Source: an uncultured Planktomarina sp.
Lineage (GTDB): Bacteria; Pseudomonadota; Alphaproteobacteria; Rhodobacterales; Rhodobacteraceae
Assembly: GCA_905181815.1 (NCBI GenBank)
Contig: CAJIZA010000004.1
Location: 124,001-188,000 of the forward strand
DNA: 64,000 bases
Direction of reading: 5' to 3'
The notes below the pieces were generated by a model that was not told the origin of the DNA, made no database searches, and saw nothing but the letters and a program-made list of their open reading frames with translations. Positions within the stretch are counted from its first letter, which is position 1; every line of letters begins with the position of its first letter. Both the position numbers and the translations under genes were made by a program. Of the stretch, positions 46,801 to 55,462 are shown piece by piece.

Positions 46801-47474
46801 CAAAACCCGGTGCCTATGGTGCAGGGTTGCAGGCATTGATTGATGAGCGCATCTGGGACAGCCAGGCAGATTTTGGTGAGGCCTATCTAGAATGGGGCAG
46901 CTATGCCTATGGCAAAGGCCGCCAAGGCGCGCGCGACCGCGGCGGTTTTGAAACGCGACTGGGTCAAGTGGACGCCATTGTGCAAAACCAAGACAACCGC
47001 GAGCATGATTTGCTTGACAGCGATGATTACTATCAATTCGAAGGCGGCGCGGCAGCGGCGGTGCAAAGCCTGCAAGGGCAAGCCCGACCGATTTACCACA
47101 ATGACCACTCACGCCCCGAACGTCCCCTCATCCGCAGCTTAGATGATGAGATGGCGCGCGTGATCCGTTCGCGTGTTCTCAATCCCAAATGGATCAATGG
47201 GGTGAAACGCCACGGGTATAAAGGCGCCTTTGAGATCGCCGCAACCGTCGATTACATGTTCGCCTTTGCCGCAACCACCGGTGCTGTCAAATCTCACCAT
47301 TTTGACGCGGTGGAAGCGGCCTTTCTGGAAGATGACGACACCCGAGACTTCATGGCTGAGGCCAATGGGCCCGCCCTGCGTGAGATTGCCCAGCGCCTGC
47401 AAGAGGCGATTGATCGTGGCCTCTGGCAGCCACGGTCAAACTCGGCCACAGCGCGCATCGCCAGGCTGCTCTAA
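43803..47474 (+). CDS. cobN: Cobaltochelatase subunit CobN
   Basis: Large subunit (1,223 aa) of the ATP-dependent aerobic cobaltochelatase, which inserts cobalt into hydrogenobyrinic acid a,c-diamide with CobS and CobT. It matches the CobN/magnesium-chelatase H type: [20 protein letters not shown] (about 555-574), [24 protein letters not shown] (about 590-613), and the [20 protein letters not shown] and GIPEST-like sections near 895-935. Full length. It ends four bases inside the end of the convergent ornithine-cyclodeaminase-like gene. Confidence 0.97.
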   Translation: [1223 protein letters not shown]

Positions 47475-48394
47475 CCAGACTTCTCCATGCCACCCAACCA
47501 TTGATCCACGATATAGCGTGCGGTCATCAGATCTAAATGTGCGCCGCCACCGTTTTTGAACACCGTGATGTCATCCGACCCGGCCTGAAAGCCCTTCATA
47601 TCATAATAATCCGCCCGCAGATGGCTGCGGTCAATTGCGCCGCTGTCCAGAGGAATTTTCAGCTCGCCAATATGCCCCAATGTGGTGTCATAGCTATCAA
47701 CGAAAAGCTTTGATTTTTGCAGCGCCGCATCATCCGCTTCACGCATATCGGGCCTATAGGCGCCAATCATGTTGAGATGTTGCCCCGGTCGTAACCAGTC
47801 GCCTTGAATGATCGGAGCCGTGGTCATGGTGCATGTTAAAATAATATCGGCTGCCACGACGGCGCTTTGCAAATCCGTTACCACCTGGGCACCTGTGTCT
47901 TGCGCAAACACCTCCGCCGCCTTCGGGCTTCGGTTCCAGATGCTGAAACGGGCCTCAGGAAACCCGGCGTCAAAGGCCTGCACCAAGGAGCGCCCAACTG
48001 TGCCCGCACCCACAATCAATATCTCCCGCGCCCCCGCCGGGGCCAGCGCCAGAGCCGCCATCAAACTGTCGCCTGCGGTTTTCCACTTGGTGATCAGGTG
48101 AAAATCAATCACCGCTGCAAGCGCCCCCGTGGCATCATCAAACAACATCACACCACCGCCGATCATCGGCTGACCGCTTTTGCGGTTGCCCGGGAAAACT
48201 GTGGCGGTTTTGGTCAAAAGGCCCATGCCATCAATCCAAGCGGAACGGCTCAAAAGCGTGTCGGACCCGCGATATAAAAACAAATCCTCAATCTGAGCCT
48301 TTGGCGCCTGATGCCCCGTCTTCAAAGCGGTGACCAAATCCAACCAGTCGAGCCGCTTTTGGCCGGCTTCAAAGGGGATAATAGCCGGGGTCAC
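47471..48394 (-). CDS. Ornithine cyclodeaminase / mu-crystallin family protein
   Basis: NAD(P)-binding protein (307 aa) of the ornithine cyclodeaminase family. The central Rossmann part has EILIVGAGTVGRSLVQAFD around 133-151; GGGVMLFDDATGALAAVIDFH lies at about 82-102, and KWKTAGDSLMAALALAP follows. Members act as cyclodeaminases, alanine dehydrogenases or ketimine reductases. GTG at 48394 overlaps the stop of the HAD gene by four bases (GTGA), so that the two are a coupled pair. Convergent with cobN. Confidence 0.88.
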   Translation of the reverse strand: MTPAIIPFEAGQKRLDWLDLVTALKTGHQAPKAQIEDLFLYRGSDTLLSRSAWIDGMGLLTKTATVFPGNRKSGQPMIGGGVMLFDDATGALAAVIDFHLITKWKTAGDSLMAALALAPAGAREILIVGAGTVGRSLVQAFDAGFPEARFSIWNRSPKAAEVFAQDTGAQVVTDLQSAVVAADIILTCTMTTAPIIQGDWLRPGQHLNMIGAYRPDMREADDAALQKSKLFVDSYDTTLGHIGELKIPLDSGAIDRSHLRADYYDMKGFQAGSDDITVFKNGGGAHLDLMTARYIVDQWLGGMEKSG

Positions 48395-49012
48395 TGGGCC
48401 TGCTCCGAAGCCAACAGCCCAGCGGCCACCAAACAATCGGCCCAAGCTTGCGGATTGACAAAGTGATGCGTTTGCCAACCGCGGCTGGCGGCCATAGCGA
48501 TATTGTCAGCGCGGTCATCTGCAAAGAGCAACCGCTCGGTCAGCACCCCGCAATCTTGTTCCAACATCTGGTAAATCATCGGATCGGGTTTGATTACCCG
48601 CATACGGCCCGAAACATATTCACGATCAAATTCACCCAAAAAATCATAGTGGCTTTGCGCATAGGCAAAGCTTTCCACTCCAAAATTAGTCAGAGTAAAG
48701 ACCGGTACGCCCGCAGATTTCAGCGCCCGCAGCAAACGCACGGAATGGTCAATCGGCGGCGCGGCCAGCTTTATCCAATTATTATGCCAATCGCGAGATT
48801 TCCGCCCGCCATTCCGGATTCTTTTCTGCCGTGGCATAGATCACATCTTTGAACCCTTCGCCTAAATCAATACGATCGTTCATCGCATGCAGATCTACAG
48901 CGGCAAACATCGCTTTGCGGCGCTCAGGACCGATGGTCCGGTCAAAATAATGCTCCGGATGCCATTCCAGCAACACATTTCCAATATCAAAAACAACGGC
49001 CTCAATAGTCAT
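48391..49012 (-). pseudogene. HAD-family hydrolase, split by a frameshift
   Basis: The N-terminal part begins MTIEAVVFDIGNVLLEWHPE with the HAD motif I DIGNV. It runs in one frame to EISRLA and a stop at 48784. The rest, WHNNWIKLAAPPIDHSVRLL..., with motif II TLTNFG and motif III/IV KPDPMIY and LLFADDRADNI, is in the next frame and ends at 48391. A single extra base near 48793 (in GCGATTGGC) explains the break. Phosphatase or dehalogenase activity would be lost unless the base is a sequencing error. Confidence 0.75.
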
Positions 49013-49037
49013 GAAATCTCCTCGCTTTACACAAGTG

Positions 49038-49992
49038 CTAGCGTGGTGAATTGGGCGGCACAACCCTTGGTCTTGCGTTCACTCGTTCACGCCAAACGGT
49101 GACCAAACCTGAGATCAACACCAAACTCATACCAGACCATTCATACAGATCCGGCCACTCGGCAAACAGCAAATAACCAAGTAAAGTCGCGTAAATTAGA
49201 CTGGTGTATTCAAAAGGCGCCACAAGCGCCGCCTCTGCCACCCGGTAGGCTTGGCTAATCGCAGCGCCGCCAACGGTGACCCCGATGCCAATAAAAACCA
49301 TGATAGATAAATCCGCCCAACTGGGCCACTGCCAAGCACGCAGCAAAAATTCGACTGATCGGTGCCCATCGCCGGCAAAGCCTCCCTGCCCAAGGGTCAA
49401 GCCGATCACCGTGGTCACGGCCAAAAATACCAGCGGGACATAGAAAGTCAGAGACAGCAAAGACTCTGTCTTACCGATCTTTCGCGTTAAAATATGAAAA
49501 GCCGCATAGCACAGCGCCGCGAGAGCGGGGAGTATCGTGGTCAAAGTAAAGGCATCCGTACCCGGCCGCACAATCAGCAAGACACCAATGAGTCCAACCA
49601 TAATCGCCAACCACCGCCATTTGCCCACGAGTCTCTCCAAGGAAAATGACCGAGAAAATCGTGATTAAAAACGGGGCGATAAAGAAAATTGCCACGACAA
49701 TCGCCAAGGGCATATCTGCCAGCGCCATATAGAAAAACAGATTGGCGGCCACCACGAAAAGTGCTCGGACCAGATGCAGCCCAAGCCTTTGCGTGCGCAA
49801 CGCGCCATATCCGCCACTGAAGGGAATAATGACAATCATCAAGAGCAACACGCCCGTCAGCGAGCGGGTGAACACGATTTGATGCAGCGCGTAGCCGTCA
49901 GACAAAAGTTTGATCAACATATCGTTGACCGAAAATATCAAAGAAGCGAGAAGCGCCCAAAGCGCACCGATTGGCGTTTTCCTGTGTTCCAT
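49038..49992 (-). pseudogene. DMT/EamA-family transporter, split by a frameshift
   Basis: Two halves of one membrane protein. The first, from ATG 49992, has several helices (FSVNDMLIKLLSDGYALHQI, then FLGETRG). The second frame continues VGKWRWLAIMVGLIGVLLIV with the other EamA repeat and ends at 49038. The join is at about 49625, in GGAGAGACTCGTGG, consistent with one inserted base. Full length would be about 300 aa and ten helices, as in the drug/metabolite transporter family. It is immediately next to the frameshifted HAD gene. Confidence 0.78.
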
Positions 49993-50080
49993 TGCTCAAC
50001 GCTACGCCCAGTTTGGCCACAGGGCTGATCAAAATACGACCCGACCAATGGCGCTAAACGCCTGTCAAAATCCAAAGCGC

Positions 50081-50515
50081 TCAGCGCCGCAAGGCTTGGT
50101 CCAACGCATTTAGAAACCGCGAGCGATCAGATTTTGCAAATCCTTTGCCGCCGCCCTTGCGAAAAGGATCAGCGGCGCGCAGGTCGTACATGAGATCGCG
50201 CGTGGCCAGCGCATTACCAATATTAGCCTGGGTCAATGGCTCGCCATTGGGCTTGAGCACCTGCGCTCCGGCCTCAACCGCTTTGGCGGCCAATGGAATA
50301 TCTGTGGTGATCACAACATCACCGGGCCCTGCCCGCTCTGCGATCCAGATATCGGCGATGTCTGGCCCGGCATCCACAACCACCAATTCAACCAACGGGT
50401 TGGTAGAGGGGCGTATACCACCATTGCAAACAAGCTTCACACCCACTTTGTGATGCGTGGCCACCTGTTCCACCTCTGCCTTCACCGGACAGGCATCCGC
50501 ATCCACATAAATCAT
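50081..50515 (-). CDS. YaiI/YqxD family protein (DUF188)
   Basis: A 144-aa protein starting [19 protein letters not shown], the DUF188 signature, with [23 protein letters not shown] in the C-terminal half. Function unknown; the family may be PIN-like. It is intact, but its upstream 52 bases are the last codons of fghA, copied in a 190-bp direct repeat, and the open frame continues upstream into a fragment of transhydrogenase. The start used here is the ATG that overlaps fghA's stop at the other repeat copy (ATGA), implying the same normal start. Confidence 0.9.
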   Translation of the reverse strand: MIYVDADACPVKAEVEQVATHHKVGVKLVCNGGIRPSTNPLVELVVVDAGPDIADIWIAERAGPGDVVITTDIPLAAKAVEAGAQVLKPNGEPLTQANIGNALATRDLMYDLRAADPFRKGGGKGFAKSDRSRFLNALDQALRR

Positions 50516-50564
50516 GACGTCTGCCCTTTGGCGACTGAATAGAGAGCTTCGGAATGGAAAGTAA
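50375..50564. repeat. 190-bp direct repeat, copy 1 (spans 5' yaiI and fghA 3' end)
   Basis: Identical over 190 bases, by eye, to 51045-51234, in the same orientation, 670 bases apart. It contains the first 47 codons of yaiI and the last codons of fghA. Confidence 0.95.
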
Positions 50565-51044
50565 AACGCATCTAGCCCTGCAATTTTATAGGCTTCCGCC
50601 AGAGTTGGGTAGTTGAAGGTATTTTGCACAAAATAATCAACTGTGCCTTTGAGATTAAGCACCGCTTGCGCAATATGGATCAACTCAGTTGCCCCTTCAC
50701 CCACGATCTGCACCCCAAGAACACGGCGAGTTTTAAGGGAAAACAGCATTTTCACCATGCCGTGTTCAAGCCCCATAATATTGCCGCGCGAGGTTTCGCG
50801 GAACCGGCCGATACCGACCTCATAAGGGATACCGCGCTGCTGCATATCCTGCTCTGACATGCCACAAGTGGATATTTCAGGCACCGAATAAATGCCATAG
50901 GGAAACCACGGGCTTTCCTTCAAGGTCGGGGTATCCATTGCGTGACAGGCCGCGATGCGCCCCTGTTGCAACGATGTGGACGCCAGACTGGGATGGCCGA
51001 TCACATCGCCGGTGGCATAGATATGCGGCACCGCGGTTTGATAG
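50565..51044 (-). pseudogene. sthA: C-terminal fragment of soluble NAD(P) transhydrogenase (SthA)
   Basis: About 155 codons in one open frame, reading [20 protein letters not shown], then EQDMQQRG, then the dimerisation part [18 protein letters not shown] and [18 protein letters not shown]. These match the last third of SthA, a flavin enzyme that equilibrates NADH and NADPH. The N-terminal FAD/NAD half and redox site are absent, and the last few residues and stop are replaced by the repeat. The frame continues into yaiI, giving a 340-codon frame. It lies exactly between the two repeats. Confidence 0.82.
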
Positions 51045-51185
51045 CACAACCACCAATTCAACCAACGGGTTGGTAGAGGGGCGTATACCACCATTGCAAA
51101 CAAGCTTCACACCCACTTTGTGATGCGTGGCCACCTGTTCCACCTCTGCCTTCACCGGACAGGCATCCGCATCCACATAAATCAT
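51045..51185 (-). pseudogene. Truncated yaiI (first 47 codons)
   Basis: The repeat's second copy starts with the true ATGA junction of fghA and yaiI at 51185-51182, then encodes the first 47 residues of YaiI, and stops matching at 51045, where the transhydrogenase fragment begins in another frame. Confidence 0.85.
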
Positions 51186-51234
51186 GACGTCTGCCCTTTG
51201 GCGACTGAATAGAGAGCTTCGGAATGGAAAGTAA
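51045..51234. repeat. 190-bp direct repeat, copy 2
   Basis: Identical, by eye, to 50375-50564, and in the same direction. The left edge is before CACAACCACC and the right edge after GGAAAGTAA. Confidence 0.95.
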
Positions 51235-52033
51235 CGTGGTCTTCCATAAAACTCGAAACGAAAAAATAGGAATGATCATAGCCTTTTTGCATCCGCAAAT
51301 GCCCGTCTTGACGCCGCTTGGCCATGGCAAAGGATAGGGTTTCGGGTTTGAGTAGGTCCAAAAATTGATCTTGAGTGCCCGTATCGATCAGCACGGGTCC
51401 GTCAAAGCCAACGTCTTGCATTTGATGGCTGGCATCATGGGGCTGCCATAGGCTTCGGTCATCCCCTAAATAACTGGTAAACTGCTTTTGCCCCCAGTCT
51501 GAACCCATTGGATTGCAAATGGGAGAAAAGGCCGAAACGCTGCGGTATTGACCCGGCCGGCCCATGGCGAGGGTCAGCGCCCCATGCCCACCCATGGAAT
51601 GGCCCGTGATAGATTGACGCTCCAAATCAACCGCAAACTCGCGCCCCAGCAGCGCCGGGAGCTCTTCGGCAATGTAATCCCACATGCGAAAATGCGCACC
51701 CCATGGCTGTTGTGTGGCGTTGACATAAAATCCAGCACCTTGCCCAAGATCATAGGCCGCGTCATCGGCAACATCCGCGCCGCGCGGGGATGTGTCGGGA
51801 AACACCAAGGCAATCCCCTCCTGCGCCGCCCAAGCCTGAGCACCCGCTTTGGTCATTGCGTTTTCATGGGTGCAGGTCAGGCCTGACAAATACCACAGCA
51901 CGGGCACCGGGCAGAGCTTGGCCTCCTCGGGTAAAAACAATCCGAAGGTCATCTCGCCCCCACAGGCATCCGACGCATGGGCATAAACCCCCTGCGTTCC
52001 ACCGAAACACGCGTTCTCAGATTTGATTTCCAT
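51182..52033 (-). CDS. fghA: S-formylglutathione hydrolase
   Basis: Esterase (283 aa) that hydrolyses S-formylglutathione to formate and glutathione. Catalytic serine S146 is in GHSMGGHGA; the aspartate is in IDTGTQDQFL and the histidine in KGYDHSYFF. PCPVPVLWYLSGLTCTHEN near 41-59 is typical of the family. ATG at 52033 (MEIKSENACF) is preferred over an upstream extension. It works after the class III dehydrogenase about 1 kb upstream, and its stop overlaps yaiI. Confidence 0.95.
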   Translation of the reverse strand: MEIKSENACFGGTQGVYAHASDACGGEMTFGLFLPEEAKLCPVPVLWYLSGLTCTHENAMTKAGAQAWAAQEGIALVFPDTSPRGADVADDAAYDLGQGAGFYVNATQQPWGAHFRMWDYIAEELPALLGREFAVDLERQSITGHSMGGHGALTLAMGRPGQYRSVSAFSPICNPMGSDWGQKQFTSYLGDDRSLWQPHDASHQMQDVGFDGPVLIDTGTQDQFLDLLKPETLSFAMAKRRQDGHLRMQKGYDHSYFFVSSFMEDHVTFHSEALYSVAKGQTS

Positions 52034-52134
52034 GGAAAACCCCTTTGCAAATGTTACTTGGTGAAAACTCAGTTCGTTCCAGTTTGCAAGGGCAAAGCCC
52101 TCGGATCGCAACATAGCACAGTCAAAAGGGACGA

Positions 52135-53070
52135 TTAGCTATAAAGGGTGCTGACCCAGGCGATAATCAAAGACACAGTAACCACCGAGGCGACAGTAGA
52201 CAGAAAAATTGACGCCGACACCCGCTGTGGCGCGACCTCATAATGCGTCGCAAGAATAAAGATATTGCCCGCAACAGGCAAAGCCGTCGCTGCAATCAAC
52301 ACCGCAGCGGGATAGGCGGCGACCGGAAAAACAAAAAGTGCGGCAATCGCCACAGCCGCCGGATGTAAGATCAACTTACAAAAAGCCAGCCAACTGGCTG
52401 CAGAGAGCCGCTCAGCCGATTTGCTGGCCAAAGACGCGCCAATGGCAAAAAGCGCACCCGGCGTTGCGGCCGCCCCCAAAATGTCAAAGAATTCTGTCGC
52501 AGGAGCCGGCAAGCTTACCCCCGATGAAGAACAGAGCAAACCAGAAATCATCGCCATAATCATCGGATTTTTGATCAACCCAAGTCCAACTGTGCGCAAC
52601 ACCCCAAAGCTCATACGCCCATCGCGCGAGCCAACAATTAAGATCACAATCAAACTGCCAAACACCAGCTGGTCGATGGCCAGCACCAACATCACCCAAA
52701 GCACAGCCTCCGGCCCCATCAACATGGCCAACATCGGAATACCCAAAAATCCGACATTGCCAATCGTGGCGCATTGCGCCTCCACTGCGGCCTCGGCTAC
52801 GTTGCGTCGTCGCAGCATCGCCACACCAGTGGCCAGCAGATAGATCAGTAGAGAGGCGGAGAGATAGGCGGAAATAAACGGAAAATTGATCAAATCCGCA
52901 AAGGATAGGTTGGCAGAAAACCGGATAATCATCGCCGGTAAAGCAAAATAAAACACAAATTTCGTTAGATAGGCCGTGGCCACTTCGGGAAAAAATGCCG
53001 TCCGCACCGCGCCATAGCCGAGCGCCACAATGGCGAAAAAAGGCAATGTTTTGAGAAGAACGTCAATCAT
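52135..53070 (-). CDS. AEC family (auxin efflux carrier-type) transporter
   Basis: Membrane protein (311 aa, about ten helices) of the AEC family, exporting small organic acids or similar substrates. Characteristic is the YLTKFVFYFALPAMIIRF section near 35-52 and the GNVGFLGIPMLAMLMG section near 105-120, and the ALPVAGNIFILATHY section at about 265-280. ATG 53070 (MIDVLLKTL) gives the usual first helix. Located between fghA and the formaldehyde dehydrogenase gene, though its role there is unknown. Confidence 0.9.
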   Translation of the reverse strand: MIDVLLKTLPFFAIVALGYGAVRTAFFPEVATAYLTKFVFYFALPAMIIRFSANLSFADLINFPFISAYLSASLLIYLLATGVAMLRRRNVAEAAVEAQCATIGNVGFLGIPMLAMLMGPEAVLWVMLVLAIDQLVFGSLIVILIVGSRDGRMSFGVLRTVGLGLIKNPMIMAMISGLLCSSSGVSLPAPATEFFDILGAAATPGALFAIGASLASKSAERLSAASWLAFCKLILHPAAVAIAALFVFPVAAYPAAVLIAATALPVAGNIFILATHYEVAPQRVSASIFLSTVASVVTVSLIIAWVSTLYS

Positions 53071-53165
53071 CGAAGGGTACACTTCATGCGAAAAGGGCGC
53101 GCCGCGCGCCCTGTCACATTAGCCTTAATTTCAACGGGTGAAAGCCCGAAATTCGGCAACGCGCC

Positions 53166-54278
53166 TTAAAATTCGACCACAGCGCGGATGGATTTGCCCG
53201 CGTGCATCAGATCAAAGCCCTTGTTGATATCCTCCAAAGGCATGGTATGGGTAATCATTGGATCTATATCAATTTTACCGTCCATGTACCAATCAACAAT
53301 CTTTGGCACATCCGTACGCCCACGCGCGCCACCAAAAGCCGTGCCGCGCCATACGCGGCCCGTGACCAGCTGGAACGGTCGGGTGCTGATTTCGGCTCCA
53401 GCAGGTGCCACGCCGATAATTACGCTTTCTCCCCAGCCTTTATGGGCCGATTCCAAAGCGGTACGCATCACATCAACATTGCCTGTTGCATCAAAGGTAT
53501 AATCCGCCCCCCCGCCGGTCAGCGCGACCAAATGAGCGACCAAATCACCGCTAACCTCGGTCGGATTGACAAAATCAGTCATACCAAAGCGACGGGCCAT
53601 CTCGATCTTGCCAGGATTCAGATCAACACCGACAATCTGATCAGCCCCCGCCAATCGCAAGCCTTGAATTACATTTAAACCAATGCCGCCCAGACCAAAG
53701 ACAATCGCCGTACTGCCAATCTCGACCTTAGCCGTATTGATCACCGCACCAATGCCTGTGGTCACACCGCAGCCTATATAGCAAATCTTATCAAAAGGGG
53801 CATCGGGGCGCACTTTGGCCAAAGCGATCTCTGGCAGAACCGTATGATTGGCAAAGGTGGAACAACCCATGTAATGCAAAATTGGCGTACCGTCGAGCAT
53901 GGAAAACCGGCTGGTGCCGTCTGGCATCAGGCCTTGCCCTTGGGTGCTGCGAATAGCTTGGCACAGGTTGGTTTTTGGATTGAGACAATACTCACATGTA
54001 CGGCACTCTGGGGTGTAAAGGGGAATGACATGATCGCCAGGCTTCAAGCTGGTCACGCCCGGGCCACATTCCACCACAACCCCTGCGCCCTCATGGCCCA
54101 AAATCGCAGGGAACATTCCCTCGGGATCAGCGCCAGATAAGGTGAACTCATCCGTGTGGCAAATACCAGTGGCTTTGATTTCCACCAAAACCTCGCCGGC
54201 CTTTGGGCCCTCGAGATTGACCTCCATGATTTCAAGTGGTTTGCCAGCTTCCATGGCCACCGCAGCGCGTGTTCGCAT
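53166..54278 (-). CDS. S-(hydroxymethyl)glutathione dehydrogenase (class III ADH)
   Basis: Zinc enzyme (370 aa) oxidising the glutathione adduct of formaldehyde. Catalytic zinc ligands C40 and H62 (GICHTDEFT and GHEGAG), structural zinc cysteines C92, C95, C98 and C106, and the NAD motif GLGGIGLNV near 194 are present. It supplies S-formylglutathione to FghA, and together these detoxify formaldehyde, for example from methylated compounds. Often called flhA, adhC or adhI; I leave the symbol empty. Confidence 0.95.
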   Translation of the reverse strand: MRTRAAVAMEAGKPLEIMEVNLEGPKAGEVLVEIKATGICHTDEFTLSGADPEGMFPAILGHEGAGVVVECGPGVTSLKPGDHVIPLYTPECRTCEYCLNPKTNLCQAIRSTQGQGLMPDGTSRFSMLDGTPILHYMGCSTFANHTVLPEIALAKVRPDAPFDKICYIGCGVTTGIGAVINTAKVEIGSTAIVFGLGGIGLNVIQGLRLAGADQIVGVDLNPGKIEMARRFGMTDFVNPTEVSGDLVAHLVALTGGGADYTFDATGNVDVMRTALESAHKGWGESVIIGVAPAGAEISTRPFQLVTGRVWRGTAFGGARGRTDVPKIVDWYMDGKIDIDPMITHTMPLEDINKGFDLMHAGKSIRAVVEF

Positions 54279-54339
54279 CCTATAACTCCTCTTGTTTTTC
54301 TAAACACTAGGGCAGTCGAGCACGATATGACAACCACTA

Positions 54340-54810
54340 TTATACCCGGTGATACGGGCCGCCTGCGAGGATGGTGGCCGCGCGGTAGAGCTGTTCGGTC
54401 AGCATTACGCGCACCAGCATATGCGGCCAAACCATCGTGCCGAAACTCAACGCAGACTGCGCGCGTTGCAAGACGGCGGGGTCCAGACCATCTGCCCCAC
54501 CGATGACGAAGATCAACTCGCTGGGTGCGGCATCACGAATTTGGGCAAGATGCGCCGCAAAATTCGGAGAGCTCTGCAGCTTACCCCGCTCATCCAGGGC
54601 AATCACCGCTGCCCCTTGCGGAATAGCCTTGAGCAACAAAGCCGCTTCAGCCGCCTTGCCGCCGCTTTTTTTGTCTTCCAATTCGGTTAGCTCAACCGGT
54701 CCGAGCCCCAACGGGCGACCGCTGCGGTTGAACCGAACGATGTAATCTTCAATGAGATCTTTTTCTGGCCCGTTGCGCAGGCGTCCAATGGCGAGAATGC
54801 GCAGGCGCAT
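54340..54810 (-). CDS. rlmH: 23S rRNA (pseudouridine-1915 N3) methyltransferase
   Basis: SPOUT methyltransferase (156 aa) that modifies helix 69 of 23S rRNA. The SAM knot is in LIFVIGGADGLD (about 99-110) and the end HMLVRVMLTEQLYRAATILAGGPYHR is diagnostic. Its ATG overlaps the stop of rsfS (TAATG), a widely conserved pairing. Confidence 0.96.
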   Translation of the reverse strand: MRLRILAIGRLRNGPEKDLIEDYIVRFNRSGRPLGLGPVELTELEDKKSGGKAAEAALLLKAIPQGAAVIALDERGKLQSSPNFAAHLAQIRDAAPSELIFVIGGADGLDPAVLQRAQSALSFGTMVWPHMLVRVMLTEQLYRAATILAGGPYHRV

Positions 54811-55223
54811 TAAGCCTCAGTCGGGCTAGGCGCTCCAGGCTCGAGCCACATTTGGTCCAACTGATAAAATTCGCGCACTTCAGGGCGGAACACATGAACA
54901 ATTACATCGCCTGTGTCCACAAGCACCCAATCGCCTGTGCCCTTGCCTTCCACCTTAGACAGAATTCCAAGATCATCTTTCAAGCGACTTTTCAGCTTTT
55001 CGGAAATGGCTGCGACTTGACGCGTAGAGCGCCCCGAACAGATCACCATGTGATCGCCAATCTCAGAAATGCCCCGCAAATCTATTTGCACGACGTCTTC
55101 AGCTTTATCATCTTCTAGGGATTTTAACACGGCGGCCAAGATAGCATCGCTCGTAACACTCGATTGGCCTTTAGCCAATTTGCGCGCGGATCCTTCCGCG
55201 TCAGACGTCAAAGACAGGACCAT
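54810..55223 (-). CDS. rsfS: Ribosome silencing factor RsfS
   Basis: Protein (137 aa from ATG 55223) that binds ribosomal protein L14 and blocks subunit joining in starvation. It shows KAEDVVQIDLRGISEIGDHMVI, SGRSTRQVAAISEKL, and VEGKGTGDWVLVDTGDVIVHVF. The start is not certain: the TTG at 55232 and the ATG at 55223 are both possible. Coupled to rlmH. Confidence 0.93.
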   Translation of the reverse strand: MVLSLTSDAEGSARKLAKGQSSVTSDAILAAVLKSLEDDKAEDVVQIDLRGISEIGDHMVICSGRSTRQVAAISEKLKSRLKDDLGILSKVEGKGTGDWVLVDTGDVIVHVFRPEVREFYQLDQMWLEPGAPSPTEA

Positions 55224-55462
55224 GTCCTCCAAAAAAATCGCCGCAACATCCCGGCGCCGGGTTTTTCACCATTAGCAGTCTCATTCAGATTCCTCAATCA
55301 CCTGCTTTGATGCGCCAAAAACTGTGGCGATCTGGTCCCAAAACGGAAAAAAACTGCATCTCACGCCTTCGTTGCCATCTCAATATTAACAATATGAAAA
55401 GTTAATTAGTGTAAAAAACATAATTGGTTTTATTCACAATACACTGATTGGAAGGACTAATT

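Noticed and set aside
49774-50113. Small plus-strand frames over the DMT gene
   Set aside because: Antisense frames without ribosome sites or family features.
50081-51103. Annotating one 340-residue gene for the whole open frame
   Set aside because: The frame arises from an sthA fragment joined to an intact yaiI with its own normal start; treated as a rearrangement instead.
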